From: Spirodela intermedia
Taxonomy: Eukaryota; Streptophyta; Magnoliopsida; Alismatales; Araceae
Assembly (NCBI GenBank): GCA_902729315.2
Contig: LR746274.1
Location: 7,499,037 to 7,563,036, forward strand
Reading direction: 5' to 3'
DNA: 64,000 bases
In this document: piece after piece, positions 1-10,572 of the stretch
How positions within the stretch are numbered: the first letter of the stretch is position 1
How the letters are laid out: the number at the start of each line of letters is the position of its first letter
Notes under the pieces: model-generated
Told to the model about the DNA's origin: nothing
What the model saw: the letters and a program-made list of their open reading frames with translations, nothing else
The model's database searches: none
Program-made: the position numbers and the translations under genes

Positions 1-80
1 TTCCATAGGAGTGGCGCATCTTCACTATTTTGGAGTAGATAGAGCCACAAAATTATTATTTTTTTGTTCCACTGATCGAT
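1..80. other. right end of the filler insertion
   Basis: Bases 1-80 match 46463-46540 almost exactly. They are the right-hand end of a non-LTR segment that interrupts the old minus-strand LTR. The same LTR in the middle unit (from 23505) lacks this insertion. The rest of it lies off the left edge of the window. Confidence 0.75.
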
Positions 81-1060
81 AATAGCCGGTAATTATTCAG
101 AATTTTTCTCAAAGAATATTATTTTCTATGAATTTTATACTAATAAATAAAAAGAAAATATATTTAAAATTCATGAAAAAAGGAAATAAGGGTGCAGACA
201 TCAGGACGATGTTAGTGCCTAGCGAATGCAAATCAGGCAAAAATAGAGTTCTGCCTAGTGATTCTTACATAAGCGATTACAAATGATTTAATTGATCAAA
301 TTTAGATCTGTAAAAGCCGGAAGAATCATAAGTGAATGAAATATATTTTGATAAATTAAAATCACACAAATTATCACTAAATGAAGCGTAAAGTAAGTTG
401 AAAGTAAGAAAATAGAGTTCGAGTGTCGCAGCGGTGATGCGTCGGCGATGCACTAGAATCTTGAGCATTCGGAAGGATCGTCATGTAGTGTCCATGGCCT
501 CGAAGGCTCTCCTTTGACAAAGACGACGTGGGCAATCTCTAGATCTCCTTGCGAAGTCTAGAAATCAATGAAATGGGTTGTCGAATCGTCTCTGGCAGCT
601 ATCACTTGATAGAATGAAAAAATGGCAACTTTGCAGCTCTTTGGTGACTATCACTCAATGGAGAGGAGCTAGATGGAGGCAGGGCACGTGTCAAGGAGCT
701 TCATCCTCAAGTCTGTGCAGTAAGAGGAGGCTCTTCGTTGCATCTGGTATGCTCTCAAGAGGTGACGACTTGTCTCTCGACGGATTGTCCTCTTCTCGAC
801 AATGGCTTGTTTGTTGATCAATCGGAGATGCTTTACTTGATGAATTTGCGATCCTTTTATCACGAATCGTTCAACAATTTTAGTAACAATGCTCCGCGAA
901 TCATGTTGATGAGATTTTTGCCGATGATCCAGCAATTCTAGTTGCTTAATCTTTCACTAGCGATCTTTAGGAAAGTTGCGATAATTAGAGAAAAAAATAT
1001 GAGTTTTGGCTCTAGGATGATTCAAACCCGCACCTCTATTGTGACGTGGGTTTAGCCCCA

Positions 1061-2551
1061 TGACGTGACTCAGTCGTTGTATGTTAAATCACGCAAATAT
1101 AAAATTTATAAAACTAGAAAATACGAATTTTTGGATATTTAGAAGTATTTCTAAATAAATATATCAATTATAATTCAATAAAAATTCCAAAAATAGGGGT
1201 AATTTTCCAGGTTGATCACAGGGATGTAAAATTATATCTGGTAATTATTCAGAATTTTTCTCAATGAATACGATTTTCTTACGAATTTTATACTAGGAAA
1301 TAAAAAGGAAATATATTTAAAATTCTCGAAAAAAAAAGAAATAAGGGTGCGAGCGTCAGGATGACGTCAGCGCCCGGCGAACATGAATCAGGCGGAAACA
1401 GAGTTCCGCCTGGCGATTCTTACGTAAGCGATTACAGACAACTTAATTAATCAAATTAAGATCTGTAAAAGCTGGAAGAATCGTAATTTAACGAAGTATA
1501 GTTTCGTAAATTACAATCACACAAAGTATCACTAAATAAAGCGTAAATTAAATTGAAAGCAGGAAAACAGATCAATGAAGTGGGTCGTCGAATCGTCTCC
1601 GGCGGCTGTCACCCGGCGGAGCGGAAAAACGGCGACTTTGTGGCTCTCCAGCGGCTGTCACCCGTCGGAGAGGAGCTGGATGGAGGTGGGGCGCGTGTTA
1701 GGGAGCTTCATCCTCAGGTCCGCGCAGCAAGAGGAGGCTCTTCATCGCATCTGGTACGCTCTCAGGAGGTGGCAACTAGTCTCCCGGCGGATCGTCCTCT
1801 TCCCGACGACGGCTTGTTCGTCGATCAATCGGAGATGATTTACTTGATGGATTCGCGATCCTTTTATCGTGAATCGTTCAGCAATTTTAGTAGCAATGCT
1901 CCGCGAATCGCGTTGACGAGATTTTCGCCGATGATCCAGCGATTCTCGTTGCTTAATCCTTCACCGGCGATCTGCAGGAAAGTCGCGATAATCAGATAAA
2001 AATATATGAATTTTGACTCTGGGAGGATTCGAATCCGCGCTGGTCGCCCCGCCTCTTCTGAGGAAGGTGTGGGTTTAGTCCCACATCGGTTGTACGCCGA
2101 GTTTTCGAGCGAATATATAGTAATGTTAGCTTTGTGAGCAAAGTCCCTTCTCTCGCACGTACGACCACTCCTTGCCCCACAGCCGCCTGGCCACCGGTGA
2201 CGTGGAAGGGGAGTGGCGTACGCGTGCCTGTCGGTCCCCAAGGGTCCCCAAGCCAAGCCGCGAGCAGAGCACGGCTTACTCCCCGACTGTGCTTCCGACC
2301 CGCTTGCGGGCACGGCTGGCCGGCGGGTCCCCCCATTTTTGCAATATTTTATTTTTATTTCTTGTTCTTCATTTATCTCAAAAGTAAGACTGTAAAAATC
2401 ATATAAAATCACATAATTACCCAAAAATTCACGTTAATCAATTGAAAACCAAAAATCATTCTTTAACACAAATATAAGTCTATTTATCATGAGTTAAGGC
2501 TAAAACTATATTATTTACTAATTATTAACTCATGATAATGAAGACTTATCA
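1061..2551 (-). mobile_element. solo LTR with target-site duplication CCCCA
   Basis: The segment begins TGACGTGACT and ends ACTTATCA, the exact inverted ends of the LTRs of the full-length element at 47607. It is flanked by the direct repeat CCCCA at 1056-1060 and 2552-2556, as expected for a Ty3 integration followed by LTR-LTR recombination that removed the internal part. Length is 1491 bp against about 1770 bp for the intact element's LTRs. Part of the difference is a single copy of the 144-bp module that is doubled in the intact element. It is GC-rich and CG-rich, hence young compared with the LTR it sits in. The same site is empty in the copy near 24680. Confidence 0.92.
2078..2119 (+). 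promoter_or_regulatory. snRNA-type USE plus TATA, antisense to the LTR
   Basis: On the strand opposite to LTR transcription there is a perfect GTCCCACATCG (2078-2088), the upstream sequence element (USE) consensus of plant snRNA genes. After 25 bp comes TATATA (2114-2119). The same pair with the same 25-bp gap occurs in both LTRs of the full-length element. The motif is seen directly; promoter activity is inferred. Confidence 0.5.
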
Positions 2552-2999
2552 CCCCACATCAATTGTGCACCGATTTTTTGGGGGAATATATAGTAATGTT
2601 ACATTTCTAAGCAAGTCCCTTCTCTCACGTGTACCACTCCTTGTTTCATAGCTAGCTAGCTACTAGTGACGTGGAAGGGGAATGGCGCACACGTGCCTCT
2701 ATCGGTCCAAGTCGCTCGAGCCCCTACTTGCGGCTACTCCTTGACTATGCTTCTGACCCGCTTGCAGGCCCGACTAGCTGGCGGGTCCCCCCATTTTGCA
2801 ATATTTTTATTTTTATTTCCTTTTCTTCATTTATCTCAAAAGTAAGATTGTAAAAATCATATAATTACCCTAAAATTCACATTAATAAGTTGAAAACTAT
2901 TTTTCACACTTTAACACAAATATAGGTCTATCTATCATGAGTTAAGGCTAAAACTATATTATTTACTAATTATTAACTCATGATAATGAAGACTTATCA

Positions 3000-3045
3000 C
3001 AAATTTCATTACTAAGGGACTAACAATGATTTAAGTTTGGGGTTG
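3000..3045 (+). repeat. retroelement 3' UTR stub with polypurine tract
   Basis: A 46-bp piece of element 3' UTR ends in a decayed polypurine tract (TTTAAGTTTGGGGTTG) directly before an LTR start. The body that should precede it is replaced by the inverted LTR ending at 2999, so the minus-strand element appears to have inserted into, or recombined with, this 3' UTR. Confidence 0.75.
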
Positions 3046-4800
3046 TGATTCAAGTTAATTCATGATAAATAGACTAATATTTGTGTTAAAGTGTGAAAAG
3101 TTGTTTTCAGTTGATTAATGTGAATTTTTGGGTAATTATGTAATTTAATATGAATTTATATAATTTTTATAGTTTTACTTTTGAGATAAATGAGGAAAAA
3201 GAAATAAAAATAAAAATATAACAAAATGGGGGGTACCCACTAATAAGTCCTCATTATCATGAGTTAATAAGTAGTAAATAATATAGTTTTGGCCTTAACT
3301 CATGATAAATAGACTTATATTTGTGTTAAAGTGTGAAAAGTTGTTTTCAATTGATTAATGTGAATTTTTAGGTAATTATGTGATTTTATACGAACTTATA
3401 TGATTTTCATAGTCTTACTTTTGAGATAAATGAAGAAAACGAAATAAAAAATAAAAATAAGACAAAATTGAGGGGACCTGCCAACCAGTCGGGCCCGCAA
3501 GCAGATCAGAAGCACAGTAAGGGAGTAGCCGTGAGTAGGGGCTTAAGCAGCTTGGATCGATAGAGGCACATGTGCGCCACTCCCCATCACCGGTGGCCAG
3601 CCGGCTGTGGGGCAAAGAGTGGTTGTACACACGACAGAAGGGACTTACTTTGAAATATAACATTACTATATATTCGCCTGATAATTTGGCACACAAGTGA
3701 TGTGGGACTAAACCTGCATCACCTTCTACAGAAAGGGCGGGCAACTGGCCATCGGTGAAGGATTAAGCAACCAGAATCGCTTGATCATCGGCGAAAATTT
3801 TGTCAACACAATTCGTGGAGCATTGTTACTAAAATTGTTGAACGATTTGCGAAAAAAGGATCGTGAATCCATTGAGTAAAGCATCTCTGATTGATCGACG
3901 GACAAGCCATTGTCCGGAAGAGGACGATCCGTCGAGAGATGAGTCGCCACCTCCTGAGAGCGTATCAGATGCGATGAAGAGCCTCCTCTTGCTATGTGGA
4001 CCTGAGGATGAAGCTCTCTGACACATGCCCCACTTCCGTCCAGCTCCTCTCCATCGGGTGACAGCCGCCGGAGAGCCACAAAGTCGTCGTTTTTCCGCTC
4101 TACCAGGTGATAGCCATTGGAGATGATTTGATGACTAATTTCATTAATCTCTAGACTTCGCAAGGAGATCTAGAGATTGCCCACATCATCCTTATCCAAG
4201 GAGAGCCTTTGAGGCCGTGGACTCTACACGACTATCCTCCCAAACACTCAAAATTCTGGTGCATCGCCGATGCATCACCACCGCGACATCGGAACTCTAT
4301 TTTCCTACTTTCAACTTAATTTCTATTTCATTTAGTGATAATTTGTTGATTTTAAATTTACCAAGATATACTTCATTTCATTACGATTCTTTTGGCTTTT
4401 ATAGATCTTAATTTGATCAATTAAATTGTTTGTAATCGCTTACATAAGAATCACCGAGCGGAACTCTATTTTCACTAAATTTGCCTTCACCGGGTGCTGA
4501 CGTCATCTTGATGTCTGCACCCTTATTTCCCTTTTTTGTGAATTTTAAATATATTTTTTTCATTTACTAGTACAAAATTTATAGAAAATAGTATTCTTTG
4601 AGCAAAATTTTAAATAATTACCATATATAATAATACATCCTTGTAATTGACTTGGAAAATTATCACTATTTTGAAAGTTTTATTGAATTATAATTGATAT
4701 ATTTGTTTAGAAATACTTCTAAGTATCTAAAAATTTCTATTTTCTAGTTTTATAAATTTTAAATTTGTGTGATTTACTATACAACGACTAAGTCACGTCA
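3046..4800 (+). repeat. plus-strand LTR with duplicated 5' module
   Basis: The LTR spans TGAT at 3046 to CGTCA at 4800 (1755 bp). Its first about 195 bp (3046-3240) are a second version of the LTR 5' end, which starts again at about 3241 with the AATAAGTCCTCATTATCATG version of the normal LTR start. The same tandem 5' module is present in LTRs at 25187, 58740, 18032 and 40201, so it defines an older LTR subfamily. The young element lacks it. It is preceded by a polypurine tract and followed by an internal region without a primer site. Confidence 0.85.
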
Positions 4801-6461
4801 ATGTATTACATAATATTTAGTTTTTTTCTATTTTTTCTTAGAGTACACAAAAATATTAACTCTTGTTTTATTTTCTTTTTTTATAATTTTTTTTTTTTAA
4901 AAGAATAAAGAGTAGCAAGGCAAAGACTGGAGCATACTGAAGGAGGGTAACAATTATTAATTTTTTCTGTAATTTATTGATATTTATGTATTGTAGAAGA
5001 TCCTTGCATCTAAGGTTAGAAACTCATTTCACTATTTCGTTCAAAACAAAAAATCTGAAAGAAAAATTAATTTTGATAGATCCTAAAAGAAGTACAAGTC
5101 AAACTAATAATAATCCCATGGCCATAAAAAATTATAACATCCCTGATTCATATCAATGAGCATCCAATATTAAAGTCTCATTAGCAACCATTGTTAAATT
5201 CAAAACAAATTCAAAAAGTTTCTGAATGCTCTCTAATTTTCATGGATTACCTTTAGAAAAACCCCATCAACAATTTAAAAAAAATTACATAGTTTGTGAT
5301 TTAGTTAATCTCTTTCAAGTTACACCAAAAGTTATTAAGATAAAATTATTTCCTCATAGCTTAAAGAACAATACTAGTTATTGGTTATCCACATTAGATA
5401 GAGAATTAACTAGTTAGAAAGACAGAACAAACCTTTTCTTTGAAAATTTTCTTCCTTAGAAAAAACTCAAAATATGAGAAAACATATATAAAGTTTTGCT
5501 CAAAAGTCAAAAAATCTTTACATCTAATATGAAAAAAATTTATAAATTTACTCATAAACTATTCTCATCATGCTATACCAAAGTGGCACATTAATAGAAT
5601 TTTTTATGATAAATTATTAGAAAAACATAGAAATATGGTTGACTCTATATGTGGAAGAGCTTTTTGGGAGAAAACCCTTGATGAGATTTATAGAATTTAT
5701 GAGAATTTAAGTAAAAATTCTAGAAATCAAGCCTTTTTTGAGTTATATGAAGGGATAAGGAAAGAAGAATTTATGAATTACATCATGATGATGATACTAG
5801 TTTAAAAAATGAGGTTAATCAGATTAATTATAGATTAAAAAAACTTGATTTACTTATTGACAATATTAAAAAGCCTCATAACCTTCAATTTAATGCATAT
5901 AGTACATGTCCTATGTATAATGAAAATGACCATTTAGAATTTCAATGTTATAATTTTGATCACTCATTTCAGCCTTGGTAAGAGCAAGTGCAAGTACCCC
6001 ATGATTTTAGTAAAAATAGAGAATATTTTTCTAATTCTTATAATCTTAATTGAAGGAATATTTTTTTGTAGAGAGATCTAAATAATATTCAAAATTCAGA
6101 AGCACTTAGACTCAATATAAATTCTGAATTTTGTCCAAAACAAGAACATAGATTTCAGAAAAATCAGTCTTCCAAAATCCAACTTGATTTTACAAATATG
6201 ATGCAGCAAATGAGCCAAATGATTCAGCAAACAATGAAACAAATGATGTTGCAGCAAAAACAATTTATAGAGGCTTTTAAGAATAAGAGAGAAGAGGGAC
6301 AATCACCTAGTCGACTCACAAAAAATTCAGGAAACTATCTAATAGTAAGATTTCAGTAAGGAGAATCTAGCTAAATTTTTTTAAAAAAACTCACAAAATA
6401 AAAATATTAGGATAATAAATATATTAAGTGAGAATATTTTACCTGATCTATATTCTTAATT
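4801..6461 (+). pseudogene. decayed gag of a pol-less Ty3 element
   Basis: The leader follows the LTR directly, with the 22-bp stretch carrying the tRNA-Asp primer site missing. The gag relic begins at an ATG near 4986, equivalent to the intact element's start. It aligns along the whole Gag of the intact element: the capsid-like core ([21 protein letters not shown], about 5226-5417), the VDSICG block near 5640, the zinc-finger-like CPMY region near 5910, and the Met/Gln-rich tract near 6200. Many stops and several frameshifts break it. Most stops replace Trp, Gln or Arg codons by C-to-T or G-to-A change. Copies in units B and C share most lesions, so decay preceded duplication. Confidence 0.85.
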
Positions 6462-7465
6462 ATTAGAAGAAATAGATGAGCCATTAGAAGTAAATGAGAA
6501 TATTAAGACTGAAAATATAGTAGCAGAAAACTTGAATAAAATTATTTATTACTCACAATTGATGAATGAATATAGTAAGGATGATGAGGAGAAAGAGTCC
6601 TTAGATGAAGAAACAGTATTTGATTATGGAAAAATCATCTAAATTTTAGTAGAAGAGAGTAAGGACAAAAATGAGAAAAAATATGTTTCAAGTGAAGAAA
6701 AATCAATTGATTTGAGAGATGTAAGAGAAGAAATTAATAAATCTAATTAGAATTTTACAACCATGGAAGTTGATAGTGAGGATGATGATGCATATCATAT
6801 ACTGAAGTTAGTAGACAACTCTTGGAAAGATGAAGAATTGGATTAGTTAAGAAACGAAAAACTAGAAAAAGAATTGATTCAACTAATGGTAAAAAAAGAC
6901 AATAATGAATATGATTCAACTAATAGGCAAAAAAATTTGAATTTTAATGAATTCATTAAATCTCAAATTAAAAAAGACAATTCTTTCATCCTTCAAAACC
7001 CACAGCCCATTAGAATTATGTTTAAGCTTGAAATATTTCACTCCTCACAAATTGAACGAATATGTAGAGAAGATAAAATAGAGCGAGGAAATATTATGCA
7101 GATAAAAGAATACATTAAGAAATAGGTGAGTGGAAGAATTAAAAATATCATTTTAGATGAAAAAATTTTAGATTGAGTAAGTGCTAATTTGAAAATTACA
7201 TGACCGGATCACATTTTATAGTGTATTAATAGAAAGTATTTACTATTGAATGAGAGCCTTACAAAATAGGATAAAAATGAGGAGAGGTTCTTTTCAAAAT
7301 GAAAATATTATTTTTGAGAATTTATTTTATTTTATTTTTTTACAGAAGGTATGTCAAGGTATATTTATATAAAGCAGACGAATTTATACTAAATCTAAAA
7401 AAAATATCATGAAACTTACCATGGGATAAAAATATATATTGATGGTCATAGATCATCTTATATGA
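6462..7465 (+). pseudogene. accessory ORF relic in place of pol
   Basis: Where pol should follow gag, this element has an unrelated relic frame. Visible parts in order are: an acidic N-terminal half (EEIDEP near 6468, DEEKES near 6590, VDSEDDDAYH near 6765), then a charged region open at 6874-7125 with FHSSQIERICREDK and MQIKEYIKK, then KILD, NESLTK near 7250, and a C-terminus reading MVIDHLI with stop 7463-7465. The minus-strand elements at 21311-22192 and 43480-44361 carry the same protein in a somewhat different decay state, which shows the frame was once coding. No Asp protease, reverse transcriptase or integrase motif is present. I do not recognise the family. One extra A in the run at 6893 keeps the C-terminal half in one frame relative to unit C. 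Confidence 0.65.
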
Positions 7466-7548
7466 TCTAAGTGTTGGCCAGCTGAAGAGATTAAATTCAA
7501 TGCTGCATGGGAGGCAACCCATGATTTTTATTTCATTCAATTTTTTTA
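7466..7548 (+). repeat. truncated element 3' UTR with conserved hairpin
   Basis: This is the start of the retroelement 3' UTR, including the inverted repeat CATGGG/CCCATG at 7506-7523 that follows the pol or accessory stop in every copy in the window. Similarity stops at about 7548, where a host gene exon begins. The remaining 3' UTR and the 3' LTR are missing. Confidence 0.75.
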
Positions 7549-8233
7549 ACAAATTCAAGATAGGTGAGCTCACCATCAAGAGGGCCTTGTGTGCACACAA
7601 CTTGCTGCTGGCCATGTTCATGTTGATGTCTGAGTGGATATCCTCTTCCATCATGTGAGAGAGGCACAAGTGTGTGGACTTTGTCACTAGAGACTGCATC
7701 AATTGCTCAAAGTGCCAAATTGAAGATGCCTCTCTACCTTGGTTTTATGGAAAGAAGAAGAAAGAAAAGAGGAGCAGAACCCGATTAGCGATTGATGATC
7801 ATATTTCAATCCTAAACACTGAGAGAAGTTGTATGAATATATATACATCTATAAATTAGATTGAAATTGGAGCAAACATCATTGGGGCGAGCATGTATGA
7901 AAAAGGATCATATGGATCTTCACAAATTTTCAAACCTACTGAACTTCCTCCTTACCAGTTGGATTGTCAACGAAATTCATCATCGACAACATTTCTAATG
8001 GGCCAAGAATAATACGTACTTTGTTCAAAAAAATTGGACACATTGCATATCTTTAAGAAAAGAAACTTGCAGAGAAAAAAATGGCACAGGGTGACCGGTA
8101 CATTTACAGGGTACCTTCAAATCTAAGAACTCCAAGTCGATTGTGAACTTCCGTCGAAGACTGAATTCATCACCAGGAAAATTCCTCACGATCTGTAGCA
8201 GCTTCTCAAGTAGTATAACGTGGAAAACGGGTA
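7549..8233 (-). pseudogene. BTB/POZ (MATH-BTB type) gene fragment, two exons
   Basis: Two minus-strand exons are visible. The upstream one (8233-8115) reads through RRKFTIDLEFLDLK and ends at AAG before GT. The downstream one (about 7737-7549) contains GREASSIW, MQSLVTKSTH, then MMEEDIHSDI and LCAHKALLMVSSP. This order matches, from memory, the Arabidopsis At1g21780 type of BTB/POZ protein: the end of the N-terminal TRAF/MATH-like domain (FTIDVEFLDLK) then the start of the BTB domain (IHTD, AHKAIL). Such proteins are CUL3 ubiquitin-ligase adaptors. The BTB domain is cut after about 30 residues where retroelement sequence begins at 7548, and no N-terminal exons were found upstream. It is therefore a truncated fragment and not a working gene. 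Confidence 0.75.
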
Positions 8234-8985
8234 CTGGATTAGAGGATACAAGTAAATAAATCTATTGTCGTGCACAAGTCCACATGAACACTACATTGCC
8301 TTCTCCCTCTCAGAAAGAACAAAGCCAAGTCACCCACACCAAAGCTGCATCTTCCATGATGATATAATGTACACAAAAAGGGAGAAGAATGGACTGATCG
8401 ATGCCCGTTTTAGAAAACGAGCCATTCTCAGGAATGTGACACGTTGCTTCTAGTTAAAGGAATGAGGGAAAAATAGCCAAATGCTTTCCATAAGAAGAAC
8501 GAAGAAGGAGAAGAAGATAGAGATGAAAATGCCAAGAACATGTATTCACTCAAAGAGGACTGATGACAATTCTTCATGGAGGACGGTTCTAGTACACTGT
8601 TTTACTGGTTGCTGTAAATCAAGAAATGGAGAAACGTCGAGGGCTTCCGATGTGAAAGAGGAAGGGGAGGGAGGTGAGATAGAGAGAGAAAAAAAGTGAG
8701 AGAAAGAGGTACATTTTTAATAGGAGTCCTTATTTCAGATGTGGAGTGGTTCCAAAGGCGTTGCTGCTTCACCTTATTTCAGACAAAATAAAACCCCTGA
8801 CTCCCCATGTCTCTGTCCTTTACCTTACATAAGGTCTAGGGTTCCCAGGGCGAGAGAGAGAGGGAGAACATATCAAACTTGAGTGGTCTCGATCTCCCCA
8901 CCTCCTCCCCTGAACTATGTTATGACTAATGGGAATATGTGATTCATATTCCACATCTCTGAATAATTGAGCTGATCTTAGTTGT
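8234..8985. other. host-like DNA without recognised gene
   Basis: This stretch is not retroelement-like and is repeated only in unit B (and C, beyond the window). Short open stretches lack splice context or family motifs. It probably represents upstream intron or flank of the BTB fragment. Confidence 0.5.
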
Positions 8986-9041
8986 TCTTCTCTCTGTCTC
9001 TCTCCTTCTCCCTCTCTCTCCCTCTCTCTCTCTCTCTCTCC
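8986..9041. repeat. CT-rich microsatellite
   Basis: A pyrimidine tract made mostly of CT units with a few interruptions. The unit B counterpart at 31136-31194 is 2 bp longer in its last run, as expected of slippage after duplication. Confidence 0.9.
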
Positions 9042-9821
9042 TTGTGCTTTGCATCTTGTTACTCAATTAAATGGGGCCATTAGATTGGGATTTATTTAGC
9101 TCCACTGAAAATTGCTTTGGCATTGGTTCGACCGATCACCTTTCCTGAGCTTGTTGGTAAAATCCAGGTCCTGTAACCAAGAGATGGTTCATGCAGTGAA
9201 ATGTAATGTGGCTCACGAAGTTTAGTAGTTTTCCAGGTGTGGCCCCCAAATTTTGCACGCTTGTAGAGGGTATTTTTAATTCGAAATTCCATACAACTAA
9301 ATCGAGAAAAGTGCACTCGTTGAAACAAGTGAGAAGAGGATCCGCTGAGCTTTCAGGCGGGGTGTGCCCACAGTACCGACGACCCCTTACCAAGAGCCTG
9401 CATCAATCTGCCGAACGGTCCACTGTGGAGGTACAAGAGAGGCTCGATGGAAGGCATACAGATCCTTTACCGATCCTGCCGGACAGAACCCACCCACCTA
9501 TTCACTTCGGCCCGTTTTACTCGGCCCATTTTTTATCCTACGGGGTTGGGTCCTTTCTCGCCCTGCATGGCAATTCCGTTACAGTAATTTCATAAAAACC
9601 CTCTACATGAGTTCTCTTGTGGTTCTAACCTATTCAAGAACCTCGCCATCCTGGCGCCGCCGGCCGGTTTACAGGCGAAAAAGGCCTTACAGGTTACAGA
9701 GGAGGTGGGAGACGATACGTAGCCCCGGTAAAGACAGCGACAGAGAGAGAGAGAGAGGCGGAGGTAGAATTAAAATGAGCTTCCACTGGTGTCCGGTACC
9801 CTGCTCGACAGGAGGCTCCTT
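9042..9821. other. GC-moderate host-like DNA, no gene assigned
   Basis: This lies downstream of the LARP1-type fragment on its strand. Several overlapping open frames exist on both strands but none shows a domain or consistent splice signals. It could be 3' UTR or intron of that fragment. Confidence 0.45.
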
Positions 9822-10572
9822 CTACCTTCGAATCAGCCACTTTTTCCACGTCCCCCTTCTCCTCATTTTGCCATCCTGCGAAGTCAAGATCGACGCACAC
9901 ATCAGCCGAACTAGACAAAAAATCCACAGGTTCGATCAGGTTTCCAGATCCAGGGTCGGAAGACTCACCATCACCTCCACCTCCACGGTGGGAGAAGGCT
10001 GCAGCGACCGCAGTATGAGCACCACGTCGTTCGTCAGCCGTTTCACCTGCGAGGAAATGCCTTGGTTCAACCCCCCACGGAGATCCAAGGGGAGAGAAAT
10101 CGGCGGCAGCAGTCGGAATGACAGTCGCTTACCCTCGGAAAGCTGGCGATGGTATGCACGCTCACCCAGCCTTCCTCGTCCATCTGCATCTTCAGGTGGA
10201 CGTTTCTCGCCAGATTGTCCTCGCTGCGCAGATTCCAGTCCGTCGTTAATGGATCCAGGCGCAAGATCGGCGATCATCGAAATCGGTACAGAGACGGAGA
10301 GAGGGGTACCTGAAGTAGTATTCGATCTGCGTCCGCAGAAGGAGGGTGACGATCTCGGTCCCCAGACGAGGAGTACTCGGAGGAGGAGAAGGAGCGGGAG
10401 GCATGGGCTGGGGGGGGCCATAGCTCCATCCCGGCTGGTAAATGGGGGAGAGATACGGGGGAGGGAGAGCGTAACCAGAGAAGCCGCCGTAGTGGGGAGG
10501 AGACGGCGGGGGACCCCACTGTCTGTGGGCGTGGCGGCGGTGGAAGCCCTGTCGCCCGTGGAAGCCCGCCAT
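9822..10572 (-). CDS. LARP1-type La-motif protein, short 4-exon gene or fragment
   Basis: Four minus-strand exons join in frame with GT-AG introns: 10572-10310, 10223-10133, 10046-9969 and 9875-9822 (stop TAG 9824-9822), giving 161 aa. Residues 1-75 are rich in Pro, Gly, Tyr and Ser (MAGFHGRQ start). Residues about 78-161 form a La motif: LLRTQIEYYFSEDNL, MDEEGWVSVHTIASFPRV, KRLTNDVVLILRSL, then DGKMRRRGTWKKWL. The pattern fits plant LARP1 proteins, which bind RNA and act in mRNA stability and translation. The C-terminal part of a typical LARP1 is absent. Alternatively the AAG-GTAGAA at the TAG is a splice donor and later exons are lost. The open frames and splice sites are identical in unit B, with only a synonymous change and one Pro-to-Ser change noticed. 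GC content is far above the surroundings. The start is the first ATG in the exon frame after a purine-rich leader. Confidence 0.72.

Larger units (their letters stand above)
81..2999 (-). repeat. old minus-strand LTR, split by a solo LTR
   Basis: This is the 5' LTR of a minus-strand Ty3 element whose body lies to the left of the window. It resumes after the filler at about 81, runs to 1060, is interrupted by the solo LTR 1061-2551, and continues from 2557 to 2999, ending with the reverse complement of the LTR start (TGATAAG). It matches the uninterrupted copy at 23505-25140 and the copy split around 45668-58693. Many CG positions have become TG or CA, so it is old. Only the solo LTR distinguishes this copy from the others in this part. 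Confidence 0.8.

Noticed and set aside
1553-2424. Open frames of 148 and 186 codons in the solo LTR
   Set aside because: These are LTR sequence in both strands, not conserved as protein in other LTR copies.
7930-8010. Extra exon between the two BTB exons (open stretch reading EMLSMMNFVDNPT before a GTAAGG donor)
   Set aside because: The flanking exons join directly in the homologue as I remember it, and the acceptor is weak. It is probably intronic.
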